Below, in pieces: positions 63,203-64,000 of a stretch of 64,000 nucleotides of DNA. Source of the stretch: Marinobacter sp. EhC06. GTDB taxonomy: Bacteria; Pseudomonadota; Gammaproteobacteria; Pseudomonadales; Oleiphilaceae. The stretch covers positions 62,001-126,000 of the forward strand of contig NZ_LXYO01000003.1 of the NCBI RefSeq assembly GCF_001650915.1, written 5' to 3'. The position numbers and the translations under genes are program-made. The notes under the pieces were generated by a model. That model was not told where the DNA came from, made no database searches, and saw only the letters and a program-made list of their open reading frames with translations. Position 1 is the stretch's first letter. Every line of letters begins with the position of its first letter.

Positions 63203-64000
63203 TCAGGCCAATACCGCAACAAACTCTCCAACGACCCTCAAGTCGTGAAGATCATCGTCTTCAATAACAATATCTCGATATCCATGAGCGCTGGTAACAG
63301 GCTTCAATATCACTCTTTCGTTAACGAGTTCATCGCCGGACATCGTTTTTTCGCTGCGATAAAGTTTAACGGTGAGGCAACTCCCGTTGTCAGGATCTTC
63401 AATGGCCCGATGTTGCACCAACACTATCTTGCCATTTCGAGTCCCCCCTGGGTTTTCATTGAAGAGACACCATGCGCCATTCGGTATACGTTTATTCATG
63501 GACTCACCAACAACCTGAGCGACAAATTGGCCGGGTCTGGTTGCAAAGTGCTCGGGCAGCTTTACCCATTGAAATTCATCAGCCGATGACTGGAAGCCGC
63601 TGAATTCGCCGGCTGCCGCCTGCAGGTCGAACACGGGAACAAATCCGTCGTATGGGATCGCTGATTCAAAATCAACTACTTCATAGGGCAGGCGCTGCGT
63701 TGTGACGCTATCGGTCTGCTCCATGAGCTGGGTTTCCGCAAAGCTACGGAAGTGTTCCCTAGTTTCTGCATCCGCAGAGTAGATGAAGCACCCTTTCATA
63801 CCCCGCGTCATCAACGTACGGTATGTGTTCTTGATGATCATGTCGGCATCCGCGAGGGCACTCTCCCGATCCTCTTTGAGCCTCTTTTTGTAACCACGTA
63901 CAGATCGGTCGGATCTTGAGCGAGCGGCGGCGTTCGTGACCGCAATGCCGTCACGGATTACAAAATCCTCCCCGATAATCACGCCTACGTAATCAAGCTC
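63203..64000 (-). CDS. C-terminal part of a DUF2075-type helicase with LexA/S24 peptidase domain (5' end cut)
   Basis: The frame is open from the right window edge to a stop at 63203 (265 residues visible); an internal GTG at 63980-63982 is probably not the start, because the codons before it continue the pattern ELDYVGVIIGEDFV. The segment to IIKNTYRTLMTRGMKGCFIY is the C-terminal helicase part of DUF2075 proteins, which are SF1-like ATPases. From about the middle on there is an S24/LexA-type domain, with Ser in VVGESMNKRIPNGAW and a Lys in LTVKLYRSEK as candidate catalytic dyad. It is 142 bp upstream of the five-domain helicase on the same strand, so the two are probably one operon. Confidence 0.85.
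   Translation of the reverse strand, partial: ELDYVGVIIGEDFVIRDGIAVTNAAARSRSDRSVRGYKKRLKEDRESALADADMIIKNTYRTLMTRGMKGCFIYSADAETREHFRSFAETQLMEQTDSVTTQRLPYEVVDFESAIPYDGFVPVFDLQAAAGEFSGFQSSADEFQWVKLPEHFATRPGQFVAQVVGESMNKRIPNGAWCLFNENPGGTRNGKIVLVQHRAIEDPDNGSCLTVKLYRSEKTMSGDELVNERVILKPVTSAHGYRDIVIEDDDLHDLRVVGEFVAVLA

Noticed and set aside
1..64000. CRISPR array, tRNA or rRNA genes, insertion sequences, integrase or phage structural genes
   Set aside because: I looked for direct repeats with spacers, cloverleaf-type sequences and transposase or integrase motifs and found none that could be supported by eye.

Overview
The window looks like chromosome of a marine, aerobic, motile gammaproteobacterium, most probably Marinobacter or a close relative. 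This is judged from the style of the proteins and the moderately high G+C; no database search was possible. Most genes belong to ordinary metabolism, transport, signalling and secretion, packed in short operons on both strands. The right-hand 15 kb (about 49.4-64 kb) has the character of a defence island.

Layout. 1-2.4 kb: a secreted HAD-type phosphatase (cut by the window edge) and a periplasmic arylsulfatase, leftward. 2.6-8.4 kb: a branched-chain 2-oxoacid dehydrogenase operon (E1 alpha, E1 beta, double-lipoyl E2) with a Ser/Thr-kinase-like gene 9 bp behind it and two palindromes ahead of it, one resembling a LiuR-type operator. 8.7-12.8 kb: a solitary periplasmic binding protein, a chemoreceptor and a peptidoglycan-binding protein. 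12.8-15.4 kb: small genes (a DUF1127-like gene too short for routine ORF calling, a YdcH-type gene), fabH with a clear terminator, and yebG behind a textbook LexA box. 15.4-20.5 kb: the DabA/DabB inorganic-carbon uptake pair, leftward, with a divergent LysR regulator. 20.6-23.9 kb: a flavin monooxygenase, a FadR-type regulator and a BASS-type transporter. 24-29.7 kb: a divergent J-like membrane protein, then a TonB-dependent receptor, periplasmic binding protein and hybrid histidine kinase that look like one sensing unit. 29.8-31.9 kb: glutathione reductase and an acetyltransferase.

31.9-41.2 kb: a type II secretion cluster, gspE-F-G-H-I-J-K-L-M leftward and gspC divergent; gspD is not here, and a LapG-type periplasmic protease follows gspC. 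41.3-46.1 kb: an alkyl-DHAP-synthase-like flavoprotein, a GlpD-like dehydrogenase and an FGGY sugar/polyol kinase in one overlapping operon. 46.1-47.5 kb: a DadA-like amino-acid dehydrogenase under a tandem glycine riboswitch. 47.7-49.4 kb: a PAS-GGDEF-EAL protein.

49.4-56.2 kb: five overlapping leftward genes encode a RhuM-Doc (Fic-fold) protein followed by a complete MksBEFG/Wadjet (JetABCD) SMC system, the plasmid-restriction machine. 56.5-59.2 kb: a solitary PAS protein, a short-chain dehydrogenase and an Old Yellow Enzyme homologue. 59.2-64 kb: a 1282-residue protein joining a methyltransferase, a PLD nuclease-like domain, an SF2 helicase, a LexA/S24-like domain and a DUF3427-like tail. 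Upstream of it is the cut-off end of a DUF2075-type helicase that also ends in a LexA/S24-like peptidase domain. This pair of helicase-S24 proteins, with the RhuM-Doc/Wadjet operon beside it, is the best candidate in the window for an unusual or undescribed system. No tRNA, rRNA, CRISPR array, insertion sequence or integrase was seen.
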